From: Mansonella perstans
Lineage: Eukaryota > Nematoda > Chromadorea > Rhabditida > Onchocercidae
NCBI GenBank assembly: GCA_037074765.1
Contig: JBAMDO010000049.1
Coordinates: forward strand, 186,001-250,000
Direction of reading: 5' to 3'
Length of the DNA: 64,000 nucleotides
Below the pieces are notes generated by a model. It was given only the letters and a program-made list of their open reading frames with translations. It did not search any database and was not told the DNA's origin. The position numbers were made by a program, and so were the translations under genes. Shown in pieces: positions 26,816 through 40,600 of this stretch. The stretch's first letter is position 1; each line of letters starts with the position of its first letter.

Positions 26816-26821
26816 TTTATT
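26816..26821 (-). terminator. Poly(A) signal of rps-21
   Basis: AATAAA on the minus strand, 70 bases after the rps-21 stop codon and correctly oriented. Confidence 0.6.
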
Positions 26822-26890
26822 ATGGTCTATAACAACACCAAAAAAGTACAATAAAAAGGTGAACAAACATCATTTTTAAATGATCCTTTT

Positions 26891-27358
26891 TTAAAAATTG
26901 CTTGAAATCAAACCATCGCGCTTCGCAAGACGCAAAATGCAGTCATCCGACTCACCCATACACCGAATTTCGCCACAAATTGCGTATCTATAATGAAGAA
27001 ATTTAGCTCATATGCTTTTAGACAAAACAACCGTAAAATCCTTTAAGATTAAAATCCTTTTTTGCAAAAATTGAAGTCAAAATCTCTAAAATATCATCAA
27101 AAGTGCAACTTCCTCTTTAAAATTAAACAGCTGCATAGTTTTACGAGGCCATTGCTCTCTAGTAAATAAAACTTGGCGACTACATCTAAATAGATTATAC
27201 CTTATAACTTTTCCAGGTACCATGCGTCCAGTTTTAGGATCTACATCGACCAAGTCAATTTGAACAGCTGCATGATCCGTTGCTGCAATGATACGCGATG
27301 AAGATGAGCATTTCCTTGGTATATATAACTCAACAAGTGCTCCTTCGTCGTTCTGCAT
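26891..27358 (-). CDS. rps-21: 40S ribosomal protein S21
   Basis: Small-subunit ribosomal protein eS21. Two exons, 27358-27201 and 26987-26891 (stop TAA 26893-26891), join in phase 2 at an intron of 213 bases and give 84 residues, against 83 in human. The diagnostic start [18 protein letters not shown], the central [19 protein letters not shown] and the C-terminal [15 protein letters not shown] and [14 protein letters not shown] follow the family throughout. The start is fixed by family alignment at MQND; a longer frame upstream is not conserved. An acceptor-like gaattgcag ends about 33 bases before the ATG and is a candidate spliced-leader site. The codons are richer in G/C third bases than the flanks, as expected for a highly expressed gene. 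Confidence 0.95.
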
Positions 27359-30300
27359 ATTCAGAATGGAAATTATTGAACCTTTCCTGCAATTCACTAC
27401 CTCTTATTTTGCATCATAGCGTACAGTGCTATGAAATTCGATAATAATATCTTGCGATAAAAACAAGCAAAATAAAATAAAAAACCAAAGAAAAAAAAGT
27501 TGCGGTAAGAAAACTACATAAATTTAAAAAAAAAAACTTTGTCCATACGGACAAAGATAATAGGAAATCAAGAAAGTTAACTATGCCTATAGGATTGGAA
27601 ATTTTGTTTCATTTTCATCCCATATTATTAAAATATGCACTTTTTCATTATGTAGTTCAAAAATGACTAAACGCTTGTAAAAAATCACAAGTTTTGAAAA
27701 TAGTAATCTAATCGCCAATTCATGATTTATTTTTTTAACTCAAAACAATTTAATCTCACAAAATTTTTATGTCTAATTTCAGCAAATGGATTTAAAAAAA
27801 ATAACAAGAAATATAGACCAGAGATTAAGTATAAAACACAAAAACAGAAAATACGAAACAAAGGAAGAGAATAGAACTTTAGAAAATAGGCCATCAATTG
27901 AGGTAAGCTACTGATATTATATCAGTTCAATCAATCAATACTACTCAAACTACTCAACCTTTCTCATGTATCTACATTAACCTATCTCTAAAATTTCCAG
28001 TTCTCTATCATTTCAAGAAAAGATCAATCAACCCACACTGTTGACCCACATACCTATCTATCCATCCATACGCTGGGTTATGTCATGAAGTGGATTTGGA
28101 AAAAAATTTGGGATGAAAGAAAAGAGCGAGGCATCGTATGATTGAAGTATACGACAATCGTATGATTGAAGTTTAGATAGTAGGAATATTCGTAGTATGA
28201 CTGGTTGTAGTGGTTGAATTTGGAAAGAAATTTTGAATGAAATGAAAATGAGTCGAGAAAGATCTTGGAAATCACTGGTTTATTTTCGGATTTAAAAAAA
28301 AAATTATTTTGATTTAAAATTATTTTTCAGTCATTTTCCAAGTGGGTTTAAAATTATTTTTCAAAATTATTTTTTTAAAATTATTTTTCAAAATTTAAAA
28401 TTATTTTTTCAAATTTAAAATTATCATGCATTTAATGTGAAAGGAATACTACAATGGATGACGCACATCTCATCCTAGCCTATATTTGCAAGCATTAGGG
28501 GTTTGAGAAGGGAATGGAAATTACTATTGCCTACTATCTTTCCTTCTCAATAATTTGAACATTTTCACTGGACTCATTGTTTTTTAAAATTTTAAAGTGA
28601 AGAAAATTCTTTGTCTTTCTTTTCCTAAAAAATTCTTTCAACGTTTACTCTCTCTTTTAATGAAAAGACTCAGTTGTTCATCATTGACTAATTGGTTGCA
28701 AAATTCAAACGTAAGTGAAAAGGAAACTCTTTCGGCATTTTAGCTTCGTTGAAATGTAGTCAAAATAGATTCAGTAAGCAATTCTGATACTTCTTAAACA
28801 GTCTTTCGTTTAATTTGTTCAATCCATATGATGCAGTAGCGACCCAAAACAATTATAAAATCAGCAAGTGATATATTTAGGCTTATATTTGTTTGAGCAA
28901 AGCACTTCTTGCATACTTCAAATTAGTAGCTGAGATTTTATCAGGTCATTTTATCAATTGTTCTTTATCAATATTGAGTAACAGTTTCAGTATTCAGCAG
29001 TATTAAGACAGGAAATATCGTCGGCCATTTGAAGTATCTGATGCGGTAAGAAAAGATATGTTGATATGATGCAGCTATTTGAAGCATGGATCTTAATATT
29101 GCTGTAGCTACCAACAAATAGATCAGCACAAAAAAATAATGATATGGATTTCTTGAAGCTATCTAAGCTTTCCTTCCCGACTTTCACATTTCGCACAAAT
29201 GCATTTGGCAGATAAGATGAGCGAAATAATTAAATTCTTTGGGAAATCAGTCAAAGTTAACAAATATTTTATTAGAACGAAACAGTGAGAATCAAAGTTA
29301 CCGATACAAATAAGAACTACTTAAGTACCATTTTAAATTGAAAAAGGGTTAACTAAATATTGAACTGGTAAAAATCTCGATTTGGCAATATGAAATATTA
29401 TCTTAGTGAAAATATTATTTAAATCTCTCCTTAAATTTAGTGATTATCGAAATCATTCTTAAATCCCTAAAGAAATTGCATGATCATTTTTTATGATTCA
29501 TGAGATTCATCTACATTCATCCAATTTACGTTTTTTGGTGCTGCATGGTACTGAAATGGATCTATCTATCCGTGTTCCAATTATCCTTTCAATTTTTTCA
29601 CAATACACTTTATTATGTGTATTTGCAAAATCTCATTGAGATGTTAGTTTTTTTTTTTGATTTATTTCATCCCATCGATCTTTCAATTGATGAAAATCAG
29701 CCCTTCAGTTGTTTTGCAATGTTCGGTATGTAATCAGTCTTGATTTCTTGGATGTTTCAAGAATTTAGGAATGACTATATTTTTAGTATTATATGTATAA
29801 AAATTCCTAAAGCAATCAACTAAATTTAAAACTGCTAAAAATAAAAACAACTGACTTAGTTGCAGGTGATCTTTTTGTATTTATTTGTGAATTTAATTTA
29901 GGTTACACATATCAATTTACTCATAATTTATTCAAGTTATGTACATAAGTAATATTTGAAACTTCTTTTAAGCACTTGTAATTTTTTTGATCTCATCCAT
30001 TTTCTTAAATTCCAAAAATAATAAAATTAGTTCAATATATTGTTATAAAAGACAAAAGTATCAATTCCGGTTCCTCAAATTTGAAATTGAAAGTGATAAG
30101 CCAACAAGATTAAAAATACCTTTCAGACGACTCATTCATAAAATTTTTTTCAATTCATACACTAAGTATGCAGATTGCAGATCACTTTTTTGTTTAGTAA
30201 ACTATAAATGCAGCAATTTATTTAAAATTATATATCATAAAATGACCTCAAAAGTAGAGTAGATTATTGAGAAAGCTATGTTCCTTGTCGACGATAGATG

Positions 30301-33300
30301 TTTATTCGGGTGGTAATATTTGTACTCATAAAAGATTACAAATTGACAAAAGTAAGAAAAAAAAGTATAAAACATGCAATCAATTGATGATAAGCAGTAA
30401 CAAAAGTGCAAATAAACAAACAATATGATTAGTTTTAACTAACAAATTCTTAACTATCCGAATCAAATGATAGGGATAATTAAAATTTATCGGAAGGTAT
30501 TTTGTTGTAATGTTTGTTTATTACTGTATGTTTTAAAAGTTGACCTTCGTTTAGTTAGGGCAGTGATCAAGAAATTATCGAGAGAAGCAGGGGAATAATA
30601 TGGTTGCTGATTGCAGCGGTGGTAGATAAGCGTAGTGGATCGTCTGAGGTATGCATGATTGTGAAAACTGACCTGCAGGTTTTTTCCATATATATGTCCA
30701 ACATTAAAGGTGGAACTTTAGTAAACTTCCTCTGGTCATTATGGAGGTTAAGCTAGCCCTCAACATGGTCTTTGTAATAATTATCAAATGCTTTTCTTAT
30801 CTGTAGCTATAGATAAGTACCGAAATCTCATAGCAATATTATCCTCATTATTAGCTCTTCTCACCTCCTTAATTTTACTCACAATTTAACCATTGTGCTT
30901 GATTTCGGTAATCCGATATAGAAATCATTAGTTTCTCCTTCTTTCTCTGAACACCATGAAATTCTTTTCTACCTCTAAAAGTGTGGAAATAGTTTATTTT
31001 GTTGAACTTCGATTTATTTTGTTCAAAATTCCGTTGCGCATAAAAGGAGACGATTTTATTCTTTGGTTCTTGAAGTCCATTATTTGGAAAGACTGAAATC
31101 AGTCAGGTTTTGACTGTAACCACAACTATGATGCAGAATTCCGAATTGTTTGGCAGAAAGATAAGGCAGCAGTGCCATTACTTCATCATTATTATATCTC
31201 ACCGCGAACATGATTCAAATTTTAAGGAACTCTAAATTTTCAGCTTTCCATGTTTACTGTAGTAAATGTGTATGCCTAAGCATCTCAATCACTGTCAACA
31301 TATTCTATCATTACTCCATACAAAATTTGATATGCGATGCTGATAACTAAAGATAAGGAAAGGGATTTTTCTTTTTTCAAAAAAATAAAGTGTCTTCTTT
31401 CTTTTTCAGAAAAACAAAGTGAAATGTAAAAATCATAACGATAGCAATATCTATTCACAGGTTATTAAAATTCGTTTTATCACCTAGTATCACTTATCAA
31501 CAAATCTCTTGTGAAATTTTTCTTTAGACAACTCCAAAGAAAAAACTTCAACTCTCTTGCACTTTCTTTTTTAGAATTTTCAATTAATCAAATTCAAAGT
31601 AAATTTGGCGCGAACTTCTGAATTAACCTTGATTAATGGGAACTAAACTGTCCTGTGCACAAATGTGGAATTAGATACCACTGTAAATGAAATAAGAGAA
31701 TTTTATTGTTTCTTAATATCGAACTAGATCTAAACTTAATTTTGAACTCAAAGACTTGGGCAGTAACTTAGCTGTATTTTGATATTTTGATTATTTTAAT
31801 TATTATTTTTACCAAAAGTATTTTGATTATTTCAGCATCTTTATAATAACTTAGTAGCTTAGTTGTAAGATGGATTTATCGTTTTGAGAGACCTAAAACA
31901 AACATGAAGCCAAATGTGAAGACCGAAGCATTTTTACTATATAGATATTGATATAATCGAAATACTTTTGCGTTATAGAAATATAGTGGAATAACTGAAG
32001 TAAATCCACAATACAGAAATTTTTAGTATGACGATTGTTTTAATTTGAATATTTCTCAGACAAATGATTCGTTAGACAAAAAATCGCAGTAAAATAAAAA
32101 TAATGTATATATTTTGCTAGTATTAGTCAGAGAAGAATTTTCTGAACCAAAAAGCTATTCGCACAATTATTCGCCGGTGCCAAACAATACAACCTCCCAC
32201 AAAATTCGAATTTCACGACAGAGATAACTTTGCATACCGGAATATGAGCTTTAAGGATTATCAGATGACTTGCAACATCCGTTACTTCGTTTATCATTTT
32301 GTTTAATAAATTCATCGGTTTCTTATATGATTAACAGCTTAGCACCATAAATTATACTCATTTATCATACACTTTCTGCATTTCTCTTTTGTAGCAATGA
32401 AGATTCAATTAGTAGCGAGCCAAAAATGACGTATGGATGATAATGCGGCATAACATGCGTATCTTCATTATTATATGTTATGCTAATTGATAGAAAAAAT
32501 TTCCGAGAGGTTTGCGCTCTCCCATAACAGTCAACCAAAATGAATAATTAGCCATAGGTCAGCGAAATCATCTGTTCTGTAGTTTTATGGACAATTTTCC
32601 TCATCTCTTACAACAAAGAGCGGTTCTTTCGATAGAATGTTCTTGAAATTATACATGTCTCAAATTCCCTTTCCTCTCCCAAAAGAAGTATAAGTGATTT
32701 TGGACAAATAATTTTTTAAAAATTTAAATAAATTGCACAAAATGGGTAACAAAATATGAGGCAAAACAAGCAATAAAAAAGAATGACCAGAAGGTAAACC
32801 TGCCTAAAAACATCATTAGCATTTAGACAAAAGTTCTAAATTTTTTTTCACGGACGTGAAAAGGTGCGAATTAAACGAATAAAAAAATCTTTTCTTACAG
32901 AAATACCGAAAATGCGTAGGGAGGTAGTCTTCTGAGGCATTGATTGGAGATCAAATGTTGAAATGTGATTATTATTACTCGAGGCAATCAATAAAGTCCT
33001 GCATCTTATAACATATAAGTTAGTCTAACTTGCAGGAATCATCCAAAAGTAAAACCTTCTGCCATTCCGGGGGAAAGCTTTGGAGTTCGGAAGAAAAATA
33101 AAGACCAAAACATTACAACTGAAAAAAAGAAAAAAAATGAGAAAAAAAAAAACTATAAAATTGAAGAACTTTGTACTACGCATCAGATATTAACTGGTGG
33201 GAACAGGATTGATCTGATATGGCAACGAATAAGTACAGATAGTAAAGAAATACATACACCTACATGTGTCGTCGAACTGCAACGGTAAAAAATATTAGAA

Positions 33301-33493
33301 TATGTGAACGAGTGAAATTCAGTATGTTATCTAAAATATTCAGCAGTTGCCCAACTGCACATCTCTAGCATAAATATTCATGTTCTTAAGATCACCGAGA
33401 TTCAGTGCATTCTTAAATTTTGCAATAATTAAGGAATTTCACCATTGTTAATAGTAGACTGGTATCGAATAAATGACACATAATCGTTGTCAT
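27359..33493. other. Gene-poor 6.1 kb between rps-21 and the SH2B gene
   Basis: No gene is recognised. Visible contents: low-complexity aaaattatttttca repeats at about 28297-28424; a direct repeat of atcgtatgattgaagt at 28133 and 28158; a 90-base open, relatively GC-rich block at 30559-30648 bounded by splice-like sites; and a protein-like frame around 31128-31200 that breaks quickly. Frames at 29500-29733 and 29987-30262 are AT-driven and unsupported. Confidence 0.5.
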
Positions 33494-36400
33494 TCATTGG
33501 TAACGATAGCTGTTACTAAATGTTGTAGTTCGATGCTGACGATCGTGTTGCTCGTGTCGTACAAGGTCTTCTAGCGCATGAATATCTAATCGAACTGAGC
33601 CAGCATATGTCAGAAAATCTCGAACATCTGAATCAATTGATGCTAGTGATCTTCGACGCCAACCTACAAACATTTCATTTCATCCATCACAAACAACAAT
33701 TCAGGATTAGTGTTATTAAATTATGCTCAGCTACGATTTATTAAGGATTGGTAAGCTATAGCGTAAATGTTGTGGAAAAATAAACCGGATAATGCGAAAA
33801 ACATACAAATAACATATTCGTTGAGAAGTATCGGTGGAGTGGACGAACTTTCGAGAGGTATCGGATTGTCCCGGAAATATTCCAGGAGATCAATCATTGT
33901 CTCAAAAATCATCTGATGAACGCGGCACTCGCCATCAGGCATCATTACGATTCGTACGTGCTGTAATTATTTTAATGAGCTCTAAATCAGCTCGAAGGAA
34001 ATACAAGTATTTAACGTCATCTCCAATCATTTTTCAGCATGATTTCAATAATTAAAACAGTGAATTTTAACTTGAAAGAGTTATTAAACCGACAGAAGTA
34101 ACAAAACAACAGATCTATCAAAAAAAGAGCAAAGAATTGCACATATAAGCAGAACCTTAGCTTTGCCTTGACAATTGAATGTCAACACAAATTCACCAGG
34201 ACGTGTTTCGCTTTGACGTACAAGAAATAAGCCATGTCCATCAACTCCATTGTGAAGTACTAATCGTGCACTTACGCTGCGAGATAAATGCGCATGAAAC
34301 CATGGATAGATCCCCAGCTCCGGTATAGAACCACGTACTGTTCTTATCGGTATACGTGTTTCCATTCCTGTTGATACCATCGAATGCATATTAGTTAATG
34401 ACCTGGAACTTATTCATTTTCCAAAATTTTTTTTCGGAAATTTCCAAACTCCAAATTTCGGAATCCCATTATGAGACACTCTTCAGAAATATAATTCAGC
34501 TATTTTACCTAAATAATGAAAGTCTCTTGTCATACCTCTCATCTCGTTGGCCGTGAAAGAGTTTCATTTTAATTGTCATTTTGAGTTAAAAATTTCATAT
34601 CTCAGCAATAACCTCGCAAAACAATTTTTGAAATGAAGTGCCACAAGTTTTTCATGACAAAATTCAATTAGGAAGATGGTTTTTAACATTTTTAAGATAT
34701 AAGACATAGAGTTTTTTTTTTTGAGATTATACTCAAAAAAATTCACCGTGTTGAAAAAAATTGACGGTTTCGAAGAAAGTTTGAGCCAGTTGGTGGTGCA
34801 GATGGTTGTCGAATGAATCTATGAGTAGAACTCGAGTCGCTATCCGATACGCAATTTCGTATAGCAGATAACCACTGTTGACAATCATCTGGATTCCTTG
34901 CTTCGATCACATATTCTACCTAAAATTTCTATTGAAGATCCGCTGTTCTTATCCAATACCGTCAGTCAGCAACGAAGAATAATACTTCGTCCTTCTGATA
35001 ATCACAAAACCATAGAATCCAGCAATGGAGTGTAATTAATTACGAACAGCTAAAACAAACGTCATTATATCCCCGAATAGCAAATATTGATTCGTTTCCT
35101 TCCTCAAATTCTAACGGTGTTGTTTCCCTGACTTCCATTATCAAAAAGCAAAAAATGCCCGATTTTGCTCGACTGCTCTAAAAAGTAAGATTTTTTTAAA
35201 AAAATAGAACAACTTCTCCGGTTTGGACAATTGTGAACTGTGAAGATGCGCAAAGTACTAATTAAAATTCCACATAACTAAATTATTTATTATGATTTCA
35301 AACTTCGAAATTTATGGTTATTCAAGTGTACAATTATAAGCATTCTAACACTAATGGTATATTTTTGAAAGTGCACTCGAATGAGTAAATGGAATAATAA
35401 AGAAGGATTATTTAAAATTTATAAGCAAGAAAAAAATGATCTCAAAAGGATCATTTAAAATTTATTAAAACTTTGCCTACTTTAGGCGGCGAATAGAACT
35501 CCAATAAATATCCTCCAGCCGTTTTCACAAGGCATAGCCTGCATTTTCGCCACTGCTTTGTTTCAAGTTCCAAGCCACTCATATATCTGTATAAACTAGT
35601 GCAGGAAAGAAAAAACAAGTAAAGAACTTAAATTATGAGTCAACTCATGTTCAGCAGCGGTGGACTTACGCAATGCTCGCATCACAATGATTCAGGACTA
35701 TACTTATAGATGAAATTCAAGAAATACTCTAAGTTAAACAAACCATTCAAAAAAAAAAAAAAAAAAAAAAACAAATTTTTGCTTAAAAGGACTTTTAGAA
35801 CAGATTCTTGTTAGGTTATTTTTCCTGTAAACTATTTGATAACTATTCAGTTCCTTTTTTCCTCCATTTCCATTCTTCTGCCTACATTTTGTAGTTTTTT
35901 TTTAAAAACTACGTTTCGTAGCTTCTCTCATTTCAATGAATCGGCAAAAACCATTTAAAATACAATCACAAAGTCAATGATATTTAAAGCAAACATTTCG
36001 AAAGACTAAGATAATCTCACCTTACATTACTCTCCCTAATCAATTCAACCGTTGTTTTAGTTTGAAAAGGTGACCGGAACCAAGAACGTCGCTTGGCTGA
36101 TGGCCGATTAGAATCAGAGGGTGCCGGCTGACGTTGAGTCATTGAGTCTACCTGAAATTTGATAAAAATTTTCGTTGCTACTGTGAATTTAAACTGAAAA
36201 TTTAAAAGGTAAGGATAATAGTGAATTTCAAAAACCATTTATAATTACCAGTTTTAATAGATGATAACTACTTCAACTATAAATTCAAATTTCGCATTAT
36301 GAAACTACTATATAAAACGACGATATTATTTATTTGTTTTTCTTTTACAGGAAAAGAGAAGATGTTGAATAACACAGAAAAATCGGAGCATGTTAAGACT

Positions 36401-37605
36401 GACCATCATATTCCGTTCTCTTGAGGCCATCTCAGATCTTGACCGTGACAATCGGCTGATATCAGCAATACTTGCTGGTCGTTCATATTCGTTCAGAGAT
36501 CTCCAACCACATGAATGTTCGCGGTAGTTGACGTTATCAGTATTTGTACGATTTGATGAAACACTCTAAAAATATGGAATTTTAAGTTCTCTAAAAAATC
36601 GACAATTAATGAATCCGCAACAGTAGAAAGTCTGTTCTATAGAAATGAAGAGAAAAAATAATGACATGGAGAACAGAATGAATAGAAGACAATTCAAATC
36701 AATCAGTTCATGTGAAGTTTAAATAAAGAATCAGTTATTTCTAACCACAAATACTATGTGACGAATCCTTTTAGGCATTCAAAAGTAATGACAATACAGT
36801 AATCTTCCTCCACTTGTTAATTTATGCAATAAAGTATGGTATTACGTTATGTTATATCATGTTGGCTTGTCATCATACCAACATGCACACTGACTATGAA
36901 ATTGCATAGGTATTTAATGTCGTTTGAACTATTTTTTACAGTACGGTTACTGAGAGTCTTTGAGAAGCAATTAAAGAAGTAAACAGGTAAATTGAAGTAG
37001 TCACAATAATCAAGAAGTGAATAAATTGATAAATATACAAAGCGTCAGGAATTGATAGGCAGTTCATTAGACCACAGTTTCTGTCTAACTTGACCTAAAT
37101 CGTTGCTTCTCAATCCCCAGGAGACAATGGTTTCCAGCTAACTTCAAGTTCCCTTGGAAATTCAAAGTTTCCATGTTCGTTTACGCCATTAACCCATGCT
37201 GATATGGAAAAAAGAGAAGAGAAAAGTTAAAATGATTTATACAGGTCTTCACTTTTGGCCTGTACAGAGGGTAAAAGTGGAGATCGATATCAGTATAGGG
37301 AAAATAAATTAATGAAACTAAACAAATGAGACGAAAATGGAGGAGAATTTTGAGCTAAGAACTAATGCTTGAAGAAAGATCATTACAGGAAGAATGACGT
37401 TCGGAGTTGCCAGTCTTTGCGTCAGTTCTTCACTTAATGTATTGGCAAATTGCTGAATGATATCGGAAATAGGGACGTTGCTTTGAGTGGTACCAACACT
37501 TGTCGAATATTGTTGCCAACTTTCCGCGAATTTGAAAGCGACTGACTTTGCATACTGCTTGCAAAACTGGCGCCATCTGTCATTACTTTGAGCTGAAACT
37601 TGCAT
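33494..37605 (-). CDS. SH2B/Lnk-family adaptor protein
   Basis: Cytoplasmic adaptor that in other animals dimerises and binds phosphotyrosines on activated receptor kinases or JAKs, including insulin signalling. Exons in coding order: 37605-37387, 36565-36404, 36151-36021, 35586-35481, 35177-35061, 34919-34747, 34402-34156, 33960-33807, 33663-33494 (TGA); phases close, about 492 residues. Domains: N-terminal dimerisation helix bundle ([38 protein letters not shown]); PH domain over about residues 155-275 ([47 protein letters not shown]); SH2 domain from WFHAHLSR near residue 337, with [18 protein letters not shown] carrying the phosphotyrosine-binding Arg, then [18 protein letters not shown] and NPIPLES, the last typical of SH2B. 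The PH-SH2 linker is short and lacks the long proline-rich segment of mammalian SH2B1. The 37387 donor could instead be 37396. The ATG follows an acceptor-like ttaaccag. Confidence 0.9.
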
Positions 37606-40600
37606 TACTACCTGGTTAACCGTTTCTTGAAGAAATCATTGCAATTGGAATTGGATTTAGTTGAATAATCTGATAAACAATAAAATCTTTCAATTTTTGT
37701 TTAATCTACAAAAATTTGTTTCATTTCAAAGATCGATTTAAACATCGGAATTTTTTGATCGATATTGACTTTAGCTCAAGGTGTGTATAGCCTGAGTTGT
37801 ATGAGGTAACTACTGCTAAAATCTTTCAAATTGGACAGAGACGCAAAAGAATAGAAAAATGTATTGACCCTTCTGGTAATTATTATTGTAAAAAAGAATA
37901 AGATATTTGAAAAGAAAAAATCCATCGTAAATACTGATCTAAGCCGCAATGGATCAGCACATAAAAAAATTTTTTTCCAAAAGAAACAAGATAAAAATTG
38001 GCAGAATCAGTCACATTGAAATTTTTTTCCAGGAAAACATTTGCATAACAAACTTATAAACAATACAGCTAAAATAAATAGTGATAATTCAAAAGATATA
38101 ACAAAGGACTGATAAAATAATTGATAATCATTGCAAATTTCGAAATTTCTTACCTTCCATTCAATAACCTTTTCAAAATTCAGCTCCACTTTCCACCAAA
38201 TCTTATCCGTTTAATGACTTGTTAATGACTCTGGGCACTCTGCTTTCAAAAAGTCATTCACAAAAAAAAAATTGTCTTCCATTGCAGTAATGACAATTTT
38301 TAGACAGTAGAATAAAATCCGCACATTATTCAGAAAGTTTCAGCTTGTTATTCGTATAATATAATTAATCGATCATTCAATTAATAAAGCAGTTGCAGCT
38401 GCATTTGCAAATGATAAGTTCCAATTTATCAAACATCAAATCGTATTCTTCAGATGAGGTTCACACTATGGTTGAATTAACGTTTTCCGTTCAATGTAAA
38501 TAATTTCTTTTTCTGTTTCTGAAACAGAGTTTAGCAGAGATTGAATGTGATCAATAAATCCATTGTTAATAAATGATCAATAGGCACAGCGTTAGAAATG
38601 CTGTCAACATCGGAATCATCTGAGAAAGAGATCAGACTAGGCTTATCAAACATTAAGCACTTTTATAGGGAGACTCTATCCCAGAATATTATTCGCGGAG
38701 ACATCATGGCCAGATTAAACACCTCCTCTGCACTTCAATTAAGTAAAATTAGATTAACAAGCCTATCGAAACAATTTGTTGAGCGAATATTGCACTTTTA
38801 AATTTAAACAAGTAGCTTTCAGCAGTTATAGCTTAGGAAAATAAATTACAATAGGATGGCTACAAGTCATTAATGCGACAAAAAATTATCCGTACATTTA
38901 TTGCAACATTTCCTGTCAGCTGAATGATAACTACTTAAGCCATCAAAACTGGTTTATAAACATCAATTCATATCTAATTAAGCAAATAGAGTTGACGAAA
39001 AGAGGAGCAAAATTTCCGAATTTGAAGCTTACAGAGACAATTCATGCCAGAATTAAGCAACTATATATCAGCTTCAAATTATGATATAAAATTCAAATAA
39101 AATTTAGAGAAAAAATAGCTGATAAAATAAATTAAAGCATAAATGAAGGATGAAATTTCAACTTAAATCTGAAAAGTCATGACCATGTAGTTTGAACCGT
39201 CTCTAAATTAAAATTTTCAGCTCAAGCAAAACAAAATTTTGAAAGTCATTTATCGCATAAACTTTTCCGCTCTGAATAAACAACTTTCTGACACTTTCAA
39301 TCACTATCATTCCTGATTACTCATTAAATAAATTAAATCCTTTTGTAAATTTTAAAGTAACGAAGCAACATTATCGGTTGAAATTTCCTTAACAATTCAA
39401 TAATTTGACGCACTAAATTAATTTGACAAGTAAAAAAAGAATCTTTTCAGTAGTTGGATGAAATGTGTTAAATTCTTTTTTTACCTTTTGCAAGCGAAGC
39501 AAAAAAGAAAGATGAAAAGAATGGTATTTGAAATGGATGGTTACCGGACTGAAGTTATCCTGCTTCTTGCGCAGGAAATCAGTGAGTTAGGCTAAATTGA
39601 ATAGCACCAAACAACTGAAGCTAAAAGATAGATATGAATCCATCATTTCCGGCAAAAAAATAAAAGGACGAAGTACGGCAAAGAAAAAAAACCGGACATA
39701 AAGCAAAAAATAACAGAGTTGCAGGGACGGAAAGAATTTTGCTATATCGTAATCAAGAAAAAATGCTACCGAAATAGGTCGGTAACTAATATATTCTTTC
39801 CATTATACAATGATTTTCTGTATAATAATATCAGTGTTTAATTCAGGTCATTTCCATTGACTACAGGTTACAAATAAAAGGTTTTCAAACTTTTCTCAAA
39901 GATGTACGGAGATGTATGGCTTTTTTGTCATTTGAAGTCTAAGGCAAAAGTGATTCATTTTCTTTTTTTTTTTTTTTTTTTTTTTGAGAACTTCAAGGCA
40001 TTTAAATAGCAATTCATAATATTTTTTCCAGCATGAACTACCATTTTTTAATGCATCAAATCATAAGATAGAACAGTCATCACTGTTTGATGTTGAACAT
40101 TTGCTAACCGGTGTATTTTATATACTAAAAAGATAGTGTGGAAACGTTTCGTCTTCTAACTCGATATTTGATAACTTTATTTTTCTGGAAACTATCACTT
40201 ACTTGCATCATTGAATATTCGTACATAGGTTTGATAGCACAATTTAGATAACCTGAAAAACAGTTTGAGAATATCTTTCCGTTAAAATAAAAATATGAAT
40301 CCTACATTTCCAAACATCTGCCAAAATTTTAGAAAAAATCTTCAATAAAAAATGGTTGTTTTTTCGATGCAAATAAAAATAAATTCAAGATATGAAAAAC
40401 GATACAATATATTTAAAAAATTCATGTTACACTTGATATTTCATAGTTCGGTGTAAAGTTCACATCAAAAAAAATTTCGCGAACTAAATTTTCATTGATT
40501 GAAATGATATTTTTTTTTTGTTTGGAAAGCGTGGAAGAGGGAATATAAGCTAAAAATGGAGTAATAAATCTGTTCAAAGCTACTCATTTATGGACGAACA

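Larger units (their letters stand above)
25213..26890. other. Spacer upstream of emb-8 and downstream of rps-21
   Basis: AT-rich region holding the emb-8 promoter/5' UTR side and the rps-21 3' UTR. It contains A-runs at about 25827-25850 and T-runs at about 26035-26055. The only protein-like element is the short plus-strand ORF at 26249-26392, listed separately. Frames at 25928-26125 and 26536-26739 show no support. Confidence 0.5.
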
